Below, piece after piece: positions 11,963 to 22,037 of a stretch of DNA of 64,000 nt; position 1 is the first letter of the stretch, and each line of letters starts with the position of its first letter. The notes under the pieces are model-generated. The model was not told where the DNA came from. It saw nothing but the letters and a program-made list of their open reading frames with translations, and ran no database searches. The stretch is from Cyathus striatus (Eukaryota; Basidiomycota; Agaricomycetes; Agaricales; Nidulariaceae), in the NCBI GenBank assembly GCA_025738555.1, contig JAOVFP010000009.1, forward strand, positions 4,278,001 through 4,342,000, in the 5' to 3' direction. Made by a program: the position numbers and the translations under genes.

Positions 11963-14580
11963 GGGCACATAGAAAATTCTGGGCACACACAAAAGTGAGC
12001 GTGATTGAGCATGCCACGCTCAAGGCCAAATTTTCACGCACAAAAGTGAGCATGATTGAGCATGTCATGCTCAAGGTATTTATTTTAGTTCTAAAAGGCC
12101 CATTTGTGGGTCAAAAAGAGTGTAAATCAAATGTACATACTAGTGTTGTATGTCGGTGTCATATTGTGAATGTGAGTGATGTTTCTAATCAAGATATGAG
12201 GTCAAATCTTGAAGAATAATATTTATACTTCATGCTCAAACATGTGTGTGCACACATCATGCTCAAGATTTTACTTCACGCTCAGGGTCAACATCTCATG
12301 CACAGGGTCCATACATTCACGCACAGGGTCTAAGTTTTCATGCTCAAGGTCATCAACTCATGCTCAAGGTCTGTCAACTCACGCTCAAAGTCTTTACTTC
12401 ATGCTCACAAAAAAATTATATGTTACATTTATATTTTGGCTTCACTTACATGTGGGAGGAAAAGTAAGTTGCAAGTGTAATATTTGTGAGCATGAATGGG
12501 AATACCAATCACACTCAGACATTGAGCGTGAGTGTAATACTTGTGAGCATGAATAGGTGAGTGTAATACTTGTGAGTGTGAATAGGAATACCAATTATAC
12601 TCATGCTCAAGTTGAATGCAAGTGTAATATTTGTGAGCATGAGTAAGAATACCAATCACACTCACACTCAAGTTAAAGGATATTGAGCATGAGTGTAATA
12701 CTTGTGAGCATGAATAGGAATACCAATTATACTCACACTCAAGTTGAATGAAAGTGTAATATTTGTGAGCATGAGTAAGAATACCAATCATGCTCACACT
12801 CAAGTTAAAGGATATTGAGCATGAGTGTAATACTTGTGAGCGTGAATAGGAATACCAATTATACTCACACTCAAGTTGAATGAAAGTGTAATATTTGTGA
12901 GCGTGAGTAAGAATACCAATCATGCTCACACTCAAGTTAAAGGACATTGAGCATGAGTGTAATACTTGTGAGCATGAATAGGAATACCAATTATACTCAA
13001 GCTCAAGTTGAATGCAAGTGTAATATTTGTGAGCATGAGTAAGGATACCAATCACACTCACACTCAAGTTAAAGAACATTGAGTGTGAGTGTAATACTTG
13101 TGAGCATGAATAGGAATACCACACTCATGCTCAAGTTGAATGCAAGTGTAATATTTGTGAGTGTGAGTAAGGATACCAATCACACTCACACTCAAGTTAA
13201 AGAACATTGAGCATGAGTGTAATACTTGTGAGCATGAATAGGAATACCACACTCATGCTCAAGTTGAATGCAAGTGTAATATTTGTGAGTGTGAGTAAGA
13301 ATACCAATCACACTCATGCTCAAGTTAAAGGATATTGAGCATGAGTGTAATACTTGTGAGCGTGAATAGGAATACCAATTATACTCACACTCAAGTTGAA
13401 TGCAAGTGTAATATTTTTGAGTGTGAGTAAGAATACCAATCACGCTCATGCTCAAGTTAAAGGATATTGAGCGTGAGTGTAATACTTGTGAGCATGAATA
13501 GGAATACCACACTCACACTCAAGTTAAAGGACATTGAGTGTGAGTGTAATACTTGTGAGCATGAATAGGAATACCAATCACACTCACACTCAAGTTAAAG
13601 GACATTGAGTGTGAGTGTAATATTTGTGAGCATGAACAGGAATACCAATCATGCTCGTGCTCAAGTAAAATATAAGTGTAATATTTGTGAGCATGAGTAA
13701 AAATGCCAATCACACTCACACTCAAGTTAAAGGACATTGAGTGCAAGTGTAAATAAGTATTATAAATGTGATAGAATACCTATCATGCTCATGCTCAAAT
13801 CAAAGGGCATTGAGTATGAGTGTAAATATAATACTGACATGCAGTTATACTATGCAAATATGTGTGATAGGTAGTAGTCTATCCTGTATTGCTCCCTGCT
13901 TCATTGTGTATTTCCCTGCTTTTTTATTAAGCCCCCTTCCTTGTTCTGAAGTTCCCTACTTCGCTGTAAAGCCCCATTCTTTGTTTTGAATTTCCCATGG
14001 TCTCTGCTTCACTGTGAATCCCCCTGCCTTGTTCTTAATTTTCCTGCTTCATTGTAAAAGCTTCCTGTAATTTTCTGAGCCCCCTGTTTCATTATAAACT
14101 TCCCCTGTTTCTACTGTTCAATATATACCATTCTCTAGCTCTATAAATTTTTAACTGTTAGTCTGAATTACTGCTACACTCTCTGAGTCATTTTTTCAAC
14201 TTGTAGATCATATGTACACTCTCTGAATCATTTATATACACTCTAAGTCATATCTAAACACTCTGGATCATTGGTATACATTTTAAATCAATATACACTC
14301 ATAAAGAAGACAATAACAATGAAATATATATAATACCCACTGGTGTTCTTCAATTATTACATTACAGTGCTTAGTATATACCAAATTGTATTAAAAACAT
14401 GCTTTACTATGCCAATTATTCAGTATGTAGTTGATATAAGACAGCCAGTTGGCTCACGCTCATACAAGGATTATTCATGCTCATGTATAGAATATTCACG
14501 CTCACATCACGCACAGGGTCGAATTTTCACGCTCAACTCACGCTCACTTTTGTGCGTGCCCGGAATTTTCTTGCTGCCCC
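11963..14580. mobile_element. 2.6 kb non-autonomous DNA transposon, hAT- or KDZ-like, inside the protease
   Basis: The terminal inverted repeats are about 45 bp. The left end has GAAAATTCTGGGCACACAC and AAAAGTGAGCGTGA. The right end on the minus strand has GAAAATTCCGGGCACGCAC and the same continuation. An 8-bp target duplication with one mismatch flanks it: ATTGGCGG (11955-11962) and ATTGGCAG (14581-14588). Eight-bp duplications fit the hAT superfamily and have been reported for Zisupton/KDZ-type elements. No transposase is present. The interior is a large minisatellite plus a T/C-rich stretch (13880-14120). Subterminal regions consist of GTGAGCATGA-type words, inverted between the ends. Open frames inside the array (12429-13746) are repeat products. 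Confidence 0.8.
12465..13765. repeat. Higher-order minisatellite (132-bp unit of two ~66-bp halves)
   Basis: The junction word TTGAGCATGAGTGTAATA recurs at about 12682, 12814, 12946, 13078, 13206, 13334, 13466, 13533, 13604 and 13736. The spacing is mostly 132 or 128 bp, with two single half-units of about 67-71 bp. Each half-unit carries GAGCATGAGTG-like and complementary CACTCATGCTC-like words, so single strands could fold at every unit. Units vary at fixed sites between CGCTC, TGCTC and CACTC. Confidence 0.9.
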
Positions 14581-14586
14581 ATTGGC

Positions 14587-14874
14587 AGCCGTCATCGTAA
14601 CAAATTGCGACTTGTCGATTGGAGTATTGAGTTTCTGCTAGAGTTCGCGTCGAATTGCGATGATTTCCGAGCCGTTGTCGAGTAGTCCTTTGGAAATTAA
14701 TCCGTTATCGCCTAGCTTCACATCAATCCGACGTAGTGGCTCGATTTTTGATGCAACAATACAGCCGTTGTGGGTGGGTAGCGTTTGAAGGAAGGTTTGC
14801 GCGTGGTCTTCCAGAGAATTAGCAGAGGCAGCAGCAGTAGCAGTGGACTCAGAGGCAGAAATGTTGTGATTTGC
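14587..14874 (-). pseudogene. Retropepsin, N-terminal half with active site
   Basis: Read on the minus strand, the sequence after gag continues through EPLRRIDVKLGDNG to an active-site motif LLDNGSEIIAIRREL (D-N-G-S in place of the usual D-S/T-G). A TAG at 14638 follows where a glutamine is expected, then TPIDKSQFVTMTAAN up to the insertion point. It lies in the same frame as gag, beyond the TAA at 14875. This is the expected gag-pro order. Both stops can be explained by CAA-to-TAA and CAG-to-TAG changes. Confidence 0.85.
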
Positions 14875-16335
14875 TTAGTCATTGTAAGTTCCCTGTAGGT
14901 AAAGTTGAGATCGCATTCGAGTACTGTGTGCGCTATTTTTGGATCTTCGACAGGCGTGAGATAAGGGTACTGAGCTTTTATCTTGAGAAGTCGATGTTGC
15001 GCGTGGGCTTGGTGTAGGGTCTGTGGCAACTTCAGAACCATTCAATATCACCTGAGAACGAGTTTGAGCATATGAAATAGCAGTTTCAATAGTTTCCTTG
15101 CGAGCGAGCTTCTCCTTTGCTTCCTTCACAATACTCTTGAGTAACTCTGCTTCGTGGTCGTCGATAACGCAAGCTTTATCCTCTTGAGTGAAAACGGGAG
15201 CAGACTGGGCGACTTCAGTGACCGATTCAGGCTTGGATTCGGAGTTATTGTCATCATCAGGGAAAACTGGGTCTGTCCAAGTGTAAACTTGCGGAGGAAG
15301 AACGACATTAAACATATTCGAAGTGGGGGAAGTGTTTGCCGGACTTGGAGATGGAGGGAAGGTAGGTGTTGAATTAATTCTGTGACAGCTATCGATTCGC
15401 TCACGTACATTGTTTCCCGGAAGGTAATATGTAACTCTTTGACCATTGGGAAAGGTAACCCAGTGGTTTGAAGGGTCGCGAATACATAGTTTGCGCTGTA
15501 AGTAACCATCAAGGATGTTGCACTTTCGAAATGTATGAATTGCATCGGAGCAGAATTCGCACTTCTGATGTTGAGGAGGGCTATAAAAGTTCAAAAATGT
15601 CGAGCGAGGGTACAGATCAGGCTGTGGAGTTTGAGACTGAGATGATGTTGTGGCGAGTTGTTGTTGGTATGACATGAACATTTGAGAAAGTACCGGCATT
15701 ATTGATTCTAAATTGTTCAAATTGGATGTTGGCTTCGAAACGAGAGGTGCTGCAGGCGGGGCTGGCGTAGAATCGAAATTGGAGAAGGAATTGGAAGTAT
15801 AAGTTGAAGAAAGGAGGTGTCCGGCACCGTCAAAAACAGTCTTGATGGGAAAGGTGTCGGCTGGATGGTGTGTGGGATTGCTGACGGTAAGATAGGCCCG
15901 AAGTTTTGTTCTAGATTCCATATTGAAGCCACGCATAAAGGTCTTTGAGGCTTCGCATTCCGAAATACGACCATGTTTTGATAGATAATTGACCGTCTTG
16001 AGGGACCATGGGGACGCGAGCCTGTTTCTCAACGAATAGATCGAGTTCTGTTTCCGAGTATGTACGTTCCGTTTCTGATCCTGCGCCAGGGTAGAGTTCC
16101 AATAACTCAGTCTTGAAAGCGGTCCAGGAATCGCCGTTACGAATAGTTAAGTATTCCCATTGCTCGGCATCATCAATAGGTGCGTAGTGAATCGCCCATT
16201 TGATGTAATCCTTGTCTGAAAATAGTCCTGCACTTGAACAAGCAGTTTTAGTGTCTGAAAGGAACCGTAACAGAGTCTTCAGATTGCCGTCGAACTTCGG
16301 TGCAGAGTGGTGATTGCGACCGGGTATGTAAACGG
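14875..16335 (-). pseudogene. gag: gag polyprotein of the LTR element
   Basis: Capsid/nucleocapsid precursor of a Ty3/gypsy-type element, minus strand. The N-terminal part (about 16330-16020) reads PPPVYIPGRNHHSAPKFDG, then ELLELYPGAG and ELDLFVEKQ, typical of Agaricomycete gag. Near 16000-16020 the frame shifts and some residues seem lost. It resumes with YLSKHGRISECEASKTFMRG and runs to 14875. A CCHC zinc knuckle, CEFCSDAIHTFRKC (spacing C-X2-C-X4-H-X4-C), lies around 15520-15565. A Ser/Pro-rich linker follows, then the protease in the same frame. No in-frame ATG is obvious near the LTR. The frameshift makes it non-functional as read; the family call is secure. Confidence 0.85.
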
Positions 16336-16389
16336 GAGGGGGAAAAACAGGAGTAGTCGGTAATAGGATTAAAAAACACCTTAGAAACC

Positions 16390-16406
16390 CCTCGCGGTGG
16401 GCTCCA
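16390..16406 (-). other. Primer-binding site of the LTR element
   Basis: On the element strand, three bases after the 5' LTR end (CCTCTTCA), the sequence TGGAGCCCACCGCGAGG begins with TGG. It has the form of the complement of a tRNA 3' end: CCA, a 7-bp acceptor strand GTGGGCT, then T-arm bases. The tRNA species was not identified. Confidence 0.65.
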
Positions 16407-16409
16407 CTT

Positions 16410-18607
16410 TGAAGAGGTGTAAGTGCGGTTGCGCGTACCTCACAAAGACAAATATTGCGAGTCGTCGAGACGTCCGTCTGACTGGGAATTCTAACGTGAG
16501 AGGGAGTACATCAGGAAAAACCCACATTCCGAATTCGGAGTCAATGAGCGGAATTAGTCCGAATCACGCTAACGAGAATCATGGAGATCAAATTTGGTAT
16601 ATGTACGCCAAATTCATCACTGATTATTCTACAGTTATTTCGTAATGTGTCAGTTACCATGAATTATCCCATATTCCAGCCAAATAATACAGCAGGCAGA
16701 TACTTATATATTTACCTAGTTCGTGATACTTTGCAACTGCTAAGTCGAGAAAGCCTTGTCTATGTTGAAGCCTGACATTTATTAATTCTTCAGCTACCAG
16801 TAACACAATGATGTTATAAGCACTTAAAGAATAGGTTTGGAAAAATGAAATGAGATCCAAATGAAATCACTGATCAGACAAGCTCCGAATCCAATGTTGT
16901 ACAGTGCATACAGTAAGTACATTACAATCAGTCAGGCGATAATCTGGTCTTTGTTTTTAATTGTATGCCGGTGCTTACTCTCTTCAACCTATAGCTTCCT
17001 CCCTCGTCTACATTCGGTTTTTGGCCATATTACCCGTAACTTGCATAGAAGTAAGCGAATTGTTATGCAAATCAACCACCCTCGGCCTTCCAGTCGACTC
17101 GATTCGTGCGAGACTCGATCGAGCCTGTCAAGGCTGGACTCTGGAGTAAGCCGCTTAGCAGCTAGCCGTCGCTTGAAGTTGTTTGTTGAAGTTACTTGTC
17201 AAGTGAAAGTACATATAAGTATTGATTTGCTGGCATCTGTTGTCGCCATTTCTTTCTTTCTTCCTTCTCCTTTCTCTGCCAAAAACTTTCTGTCCCTTCA
17301 CCATGCTTCGACTTACATGTTTGAGTCTTTGCTTATACGCTATCATGTTCTAAAGGTCTGTACCTACCATCTCCTTGTCAAGTTTTGCAGACCCAGTTAC
17401 CATAGAGACCTCTACAAGCAAACAGCCGGGGTGTACGATGAAGGGTGCAGAGGTATTATATGATTCTCTCGTGTTGAGTACTTACTGACCAGTAAACTTT
17501 TAGATGTGTACCAGGGTACTCATGAGGTGATGCACCCTTATTATGTCCAAGTAAGTTTCCTTCGTTTTGAATGGTGTCTAGTGCTCAGCTAAATGTGCAT
17601 AGATCGTCTGTCACCAGTGGCAGGTTTCGTAATAGCGCATTTCAACTCTCCTATGCCGATGGGTGTGATGAGCTGTGGGATATAGCATAGGTAAGGGATA
17701 AGATTGTAGATGGTTTATAATCCTCGTTACTAACTAGTGGATGTCGGCAATGTAGTGTTGACTGACTCGGTATTGCATACGTCCCTGATGAAAGCTTGAA
17801 TAGTGAAGAGCCCCTGATAGGTTTTTAGTGTACAATACATTAGATTTATCGTGTCTTCATGTATATAAGGCTACTTCGGTTTTAATACATCACTTTTACA
17901 TTAATGTATATCAGCTTAAGTGATTGGTGTGTATATGTGTAACAAAGGATAATGTGTCGAATTTGCTATAATTACCGCTAATTTCCTCCTAACTGTACGG
18001 GGGACAAGTCCAAATTCAGAAGAATTTCACCGATTCTACCAATTCTCGGTGTGATACCTAATTCTACCTATTAGGTAGAATTCATACTAACCGAGTTATA
18101 ATTATGCAGAATGTGCACTTTGTGTTTTTCCTGATGTAAGAATTGATTAGATTTTCTGTAGAATAACTACAGGAATTATATACTAGAAAAACCAATAAAT
18201 CTAAAATGAGTAAGACTGTGTACATCAGAAGAAGGAATGTAGATTATTATAAAGAATATAGCTTGAAACATAAAGATTGAATAGAGAAACTCAAGTACAA
18301 AAGTCCAGTAAATTGGGGAGTTTGCGAGGAGACAAGTTTTCCAAACATCAGGGTCTGGTGTCGGTGCCGATGTCAGAGAGTTCGACATGTCGCAGGAGTT
18401 GGGTATAGTGTCGGAACGTTGAACGAAGAGGTATAATTTGGGATAGTGCGAAGAGAGCGAGCGGGAAGGAGAGGACAGGTTGAGACGAGCGGAACGCGTA
18501 TGGACACATCAATGTAGCGTGATGCGTGATTGCGTAATATGATTTAGAACGTCTTGATATGTCGGATAATTCCTGAATCGCAGCGCAGGCATTTTGCCTG
18601 CTCTACA
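16410..18607 (-). repeat. Right LTR (5' LTR), split by a TA-flanked element
   Basis: LTR sequence occupies 16410-16508 and 18139-18607 (568 bp in all). It is colinear with the left LTR (579 bp, which has the extra 11-bp segment). The break falls at GAG-TA-AGAATTG of the intact copy. The outer end CTCTACA is followed by the ACCT target duplication. Confidence 0.88.
16509..18136. mobile_element. 1628-bp TA-flanked TIR element (Tc1/mariner-like, non-autonomous)
   Basis: The element begins CATCAGGAAAAAC and ends GTTTTTCCTGATG, a perfect 13-bp inverted repeat. It is flanked on both sides by TA (16507-16508 and 18137-18138), where the intact LTR has a single TA. This matches TA-target duplication of Tc1/mariner-type elements. 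Beyond the perfect repeat, both ends are rich in GAATTCGG, CCGATTC and GGTAGAATTC words. A 200-codon open frame (16861-17463) does not resemble a transposase and I do not consider it a gene. Confidence 0.85.
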
Positions 18608-18794
18608 ACCTGTCCAATTACAGATTGAGCGAGATAACACAACTCAGAGCTGTGTAGTAAAGGTTTGGCCCAATGCTGCATACCATTTCACCCCACAAAC
18701 TCGCGCGGATGGCACACCAGGGGAATTCAAACTTGGCGATATGCGATGCTAGTATGCGACAATGAGTTCAGTATCGTTGCCAAGGGGAATGAAC

Positions 18795-18989
18795 CTCAGT
18801 AAAAGCAAAATCGGATTAATGTCACACACGAGTCAGAAGTAAGTCAAATATGGGGACCAAAAGTCAAACATAGTCAAACAACAGTCACACCACAAATTCA
18901 GCTTGTTCGACGATGTTTGATTTTTTGTCCCCATATTTGACTTGCTTCTGACCCCGTGCAATATCAACCGGATTTTGCTTTTTACTGAG
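18795..18989. mobile_element. 195-bp MITE with ~80-bp inverted repeats
   Basis: The left arm runs CTCAGTAAAAGCAAAATC ... GTCAGAAGTAAGTCAAAT. The right arm is its inverted near-copy, ending GATTTTGCTTTTTACTGAG. It is flanked by a 7-bp imperfect duplication, AATGAAC (18788-18794) and AATGAGC (18990-18996). A foldback MITE without coding capacity. The flanking repeat length suggests a hAT-like mobilising transposase, but this is an inference. Confidence 0.8.
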
Positions 18990-18996
18990 AATGAGC

Positions 18997-19656
18997 GGCG
19001 ATCAATGCGGAGTTCATAGTGTTTAGATTATACTTACAGGAACTGCTTCCTTTCACCTTATGAAAATATATTACTTATTAGAATATTAGAATATATTAAT
19101 ATATACCCAACCTCCAAATTTTGAACGAGATTCAAAGTGGGAAAGATTAAAATATAGAAAATGTTTACGTTAGAACTCTCCGTTTGAGTTTCTGATCACG
19201 TTTTCGGCAAGATTATAGCGTCTGGTCTGTGGTAACAGGTAGTAATGCTAAAAAACAGCCATATTTGAATTCCCCTAGTCTTAACGAGCATGTTTCTCTT
19301 TTTTTTTCTCAGAAATGCTCCAATATATCGTACTTGTAAAATAACCAAGCATATACTATGCCTAAAGTCTAAAAAAGCTTCTCGCACTAGTTAGGATGAA
19401 GATACTCTAGAAGATACGTGGTATCATCATTGGAACTTGAAGAAATTCCATATTTTGAATGCTATTGTTGGGAATGATTAATGAGCTTCAATTGTCATCA
19501 CATACAATTTCTGCTTAAAAAATTAAAGATGAGAGAAATAGAAAACTTGCTAAGGATGGACTGGCCATAAAGTGAGAACTTGATGAATTATAGTTATGGT
19601 GTTTCCAACTGCAATCTAACTATATTATTTGACATTTCCTTTGCAATTTTGTGTAG
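18997..19656. other. No recognisable gene
   Basis: AT-rich sequence with several possible splice signals just before the coding fragment at 19657. Upstream exons could not be reconstructed. Confidence 0.4.
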
Positions 19657-19872
19657 CAATGGATGCTTGACCTTCCGAAGACTCTGTTGCCAATGTGTTA
19701 CGTGAACAAGTGGCAGTCTTGGCAACGAGTCACCAAACTAAGCGACTCTCCTTTAGCGCAGTATAAAATCAAATTGTGAGAGTCACCACAGTTCGAGGAA
19801 CTCGAAGAGCTGGCTAGTAACTTTGCGGGGGCCGGGGATTGTTCGCTGCGGGTGCTCGGAGATGAATTGTAG
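19657..19872 (+). pseudogene. C-terminal exon of an unrecognised gene, one internal stop
   Basis: After a likely 3' splice site (GTGTAG at 19651-19656) there is a 72-codon frame ending at TAG 19870. It contains QWMLDLPKTLLPMCYVNKW, then ESPQFEELEELASNF and DCSLRVLGDEL. A TGA at 19777 interrupts it where a tryptophan codon (TGG) would fit the sense of the sequence. The charged, non-repetitive composition looks like true protein, but I do not recognise the family. Upstream exons were not found. Confidence 0.4.
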
Positions 19873-20276
19873 TGTACGTACGTTTGGTGTATATTGTGTT
19901 TGCAGTACAAATTACATGAATAAACGTCCTTTGATGTTTCTATTGTCCGTTTCCGCTGTTCCTACCATCCATACATGGTCACTCCCGTTTCCTATATACC
20001 CTCTTTCTTATTGGCTACAACTACTTACTGTATCAGGGTTAAGATCGACTATCGATCAATGCGGTCTTCCCGTGTCCAGCCCGCTCCAAGTCCGCGGCAG
20101 CTCTAACAGGACCGAAGATCGCTTCAGGGTAGTAATTCATTTACATCTTAATCTGAACATTCTTACATAATTGCATTCTCCCATAGCACTTGCTCCGCAT
20201 ATAAAGCCACAAGTTAAATGATTGTGTCTCTTTTCATAATTTCTTTCTGCTTTCTTACTCCCTTAACTCTTGAGAA

Positions 20277-21370
20277 ATGGTGTCTTCCCCTTTGTTATCA
20301 CCCCTTTTCACAGATAATGAAGATGAAAACGATACAATGTTAGTTGATGAAGCTGGTGCAGAAACTAATACCATGTCAGTTGATGAAATGGATGCCAATA
20401 TGAAATCTGTTTCCTCTAAGAAGGGAAAAAGCGGGCTCATCATGGAAGTATGTATTTCAAGTAACTCCCAAGTAGTATTTACACAAAAAACAGTAAGTTC
20501 TACTAGGCCTTTCCTTTCAAATACTAACTTCATTATAACAGAATAAAGGACAAGAAAGGTTATTCAGTTCCTCAGAGTCAGAAGGTGATTAATTTGAAAA
20601 TGAAAACCAAAACAATACTAACTTTGTTCAAGAGGAATATACATCTTCTGCTGAGGATTGGTATGTTCCTGCTTTTTAATACTGATATTACTCTATAAAA
20701 AAAGGAATTTCAGGTACTCTGATTCAGAAGAAGATAGTGTCTCAGGGCCAGAATGTAAACAAAAAAATTAACATCTATAACAAAAAATACTGACACAGTT
20801 AAAGATGAAAATGTCCCCACCACCAACAAAAGAAACACCCTCAAAAAGGGGGCCACCTGCAACAAAGGAAATGTACTTATCTTTAACTCTATCATTCAAA
20901 TCAGTTCTAAATGCTAAATAACATTAATAGAAAAAATCCAGAAAAGGAAGAAAAAAAACTATTGATTACTCTAATTCATATGGTAATTGCTTAACCATTT
21001 AGAATGAAAAACACTGATTTGATTTGTATAATAGAAGATACTGAGGTAGCTCATTCATTTTGTTGCCTCTCTTTTCAAGTGCTAATATCAATTACCAGAA
21101 AAGACAGAGAATGCCTAATGAAGCTCCTGCTTCTAAAGACAAAGAGGGTGAAATGACAGCATATCTTCATCTTACATCCTGGGAAAATATTGTGAGTAGT
21201 ATTGAAAAAGCTGAAAAGAAAAGGAATGGAAAAATTTACATCTACTTTACTCTGTATGTGGTTTATTCTATATATCTGAATAAGTACTAACAGTAATTGC
21301 TTCAGTCAAGATGGTAATAATGTGTTTGAGGACATTGAAATATGCCGTGATCGTTTTCCATCTAAGGTAT
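20277..21370 (+). pseudogene. Decayed multi-exon gene encoding an acidic protein
   Basis: A frame beginning at the ATG of 20277 encodes an acidic, Ser/Glu/Asp-rich N-terminus (NEDENDTMLVDEAGAE, then VDEMDANMKSVSSKKGKSG). Candidate short introns follow near 20490-20540, 20660-20710 and 21250-21305. A TAA at about 20590 breaks the acidic region. A later exon (21110-21250) reads AYLHLTSWENIVSSIEKAEK and continues after an intron with GNNVFEDIEICRDRFPSK. The layout resembles N-terminal regions of fungal transposon-encoded proteins, but this is only an impression. Function unknown. Confidence 0.3.
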
Positions 21371-22035
21371 ATTTTTAATTTACCTTGAGTATTTATCTGT
21401 TCTTATTCTTGAGATATTGTAGTTACTTAACTTTTTTTGTGATGATCTGAAGAGAACACTGAGTAGTACATAATACAGTCTGTCCATGTGCAATAACACA
21501 TTCATCTACATAGCTTTTGGAAAATGGGATTTGACTATAGAGAATAAAGCCTGAATCACTCATTCTAATTGCCAACTGTAAATTGTAATATTGGAGTTGG
21601 TAAAGAGGAATAATAGTACTATATAGAGTGAAAATCTTTGAGCAATTTTAGGGCTTGACTGTTCCCAAAGCCAATATGGTCCTCACCTGCTACTCACCAT
21701 CCCTTGCACCTCCCTCACTAATAGCACTAGAGGCAATAAATGTTGGGTGGGACAAAGAGGCAAATGATAATGTGAACATGCACATCAAAAAATTTGTAAA
21801 CCATATGGTGCTCTTTGTAGTTAAATCTTGAAGGCATTGAAAAGTGCTGAAGTGCACAAAGAGCAATTAGTGAGCAAGTAATGCATCCAGTTAATTATTC
21901 AATGCTGTCTTACTGAGTCTGTGCACTATTTTACCTGAGCTCAGATATGTCCTGAGTCATTGAAGAAGCATCAAGCATAAAGAAATAGCCAAAGGAAAGG
22001 CATGTAGACCTATCAAGACCCACAAAGCACTTACA
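21371..22035. other. No recognisable gene
   Basis: No coding or repeat signal was recognised between the decayed acidic gene and the inverted-repeat element. Confidence 0.4.
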
Positions 22036-22037
22036 TA

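Larger units (their letters stand above)
9765..18607 (-). mobile_element. Non-autonomous Ty3/gypsy-type LTR retrotransposon (gag-pro only) with two nested insertions
   Basis: Two direct LTRs (9765-10343 and 16410-18607, the latter interrupted) enclose gag and a retropepsin on the minus strand. A 4-bp ACCT duplication flanks the element (9761-9764 and 18608-18611). Removing the two later insertions leaves about 4.6 kb. The protease is followed by only about 1.3 kb before the left LTR, and no reverse transcriptase, RNase H or integrase was recognised there. The element therefore had to rely on enzymes supplied in trans. A primer-binding site lies just inside the right LTR. The LTRs differ by scattered transitions and one 11-bp indel, so the insertion is not recent. 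Confidence 0.85.

Noticed and set aside
12429..13746. Repetitive open frames (SCSQVLHS-type)
   Set aside because: Translation of the 132-bp minisatellite; the period is a multiple of three.
16861..17463. 200-codon frame as a transposase of the 1628-bp element
   Set aside because: No DDE/D spacing or helix-turn-helix pattern seen; composition looks random.
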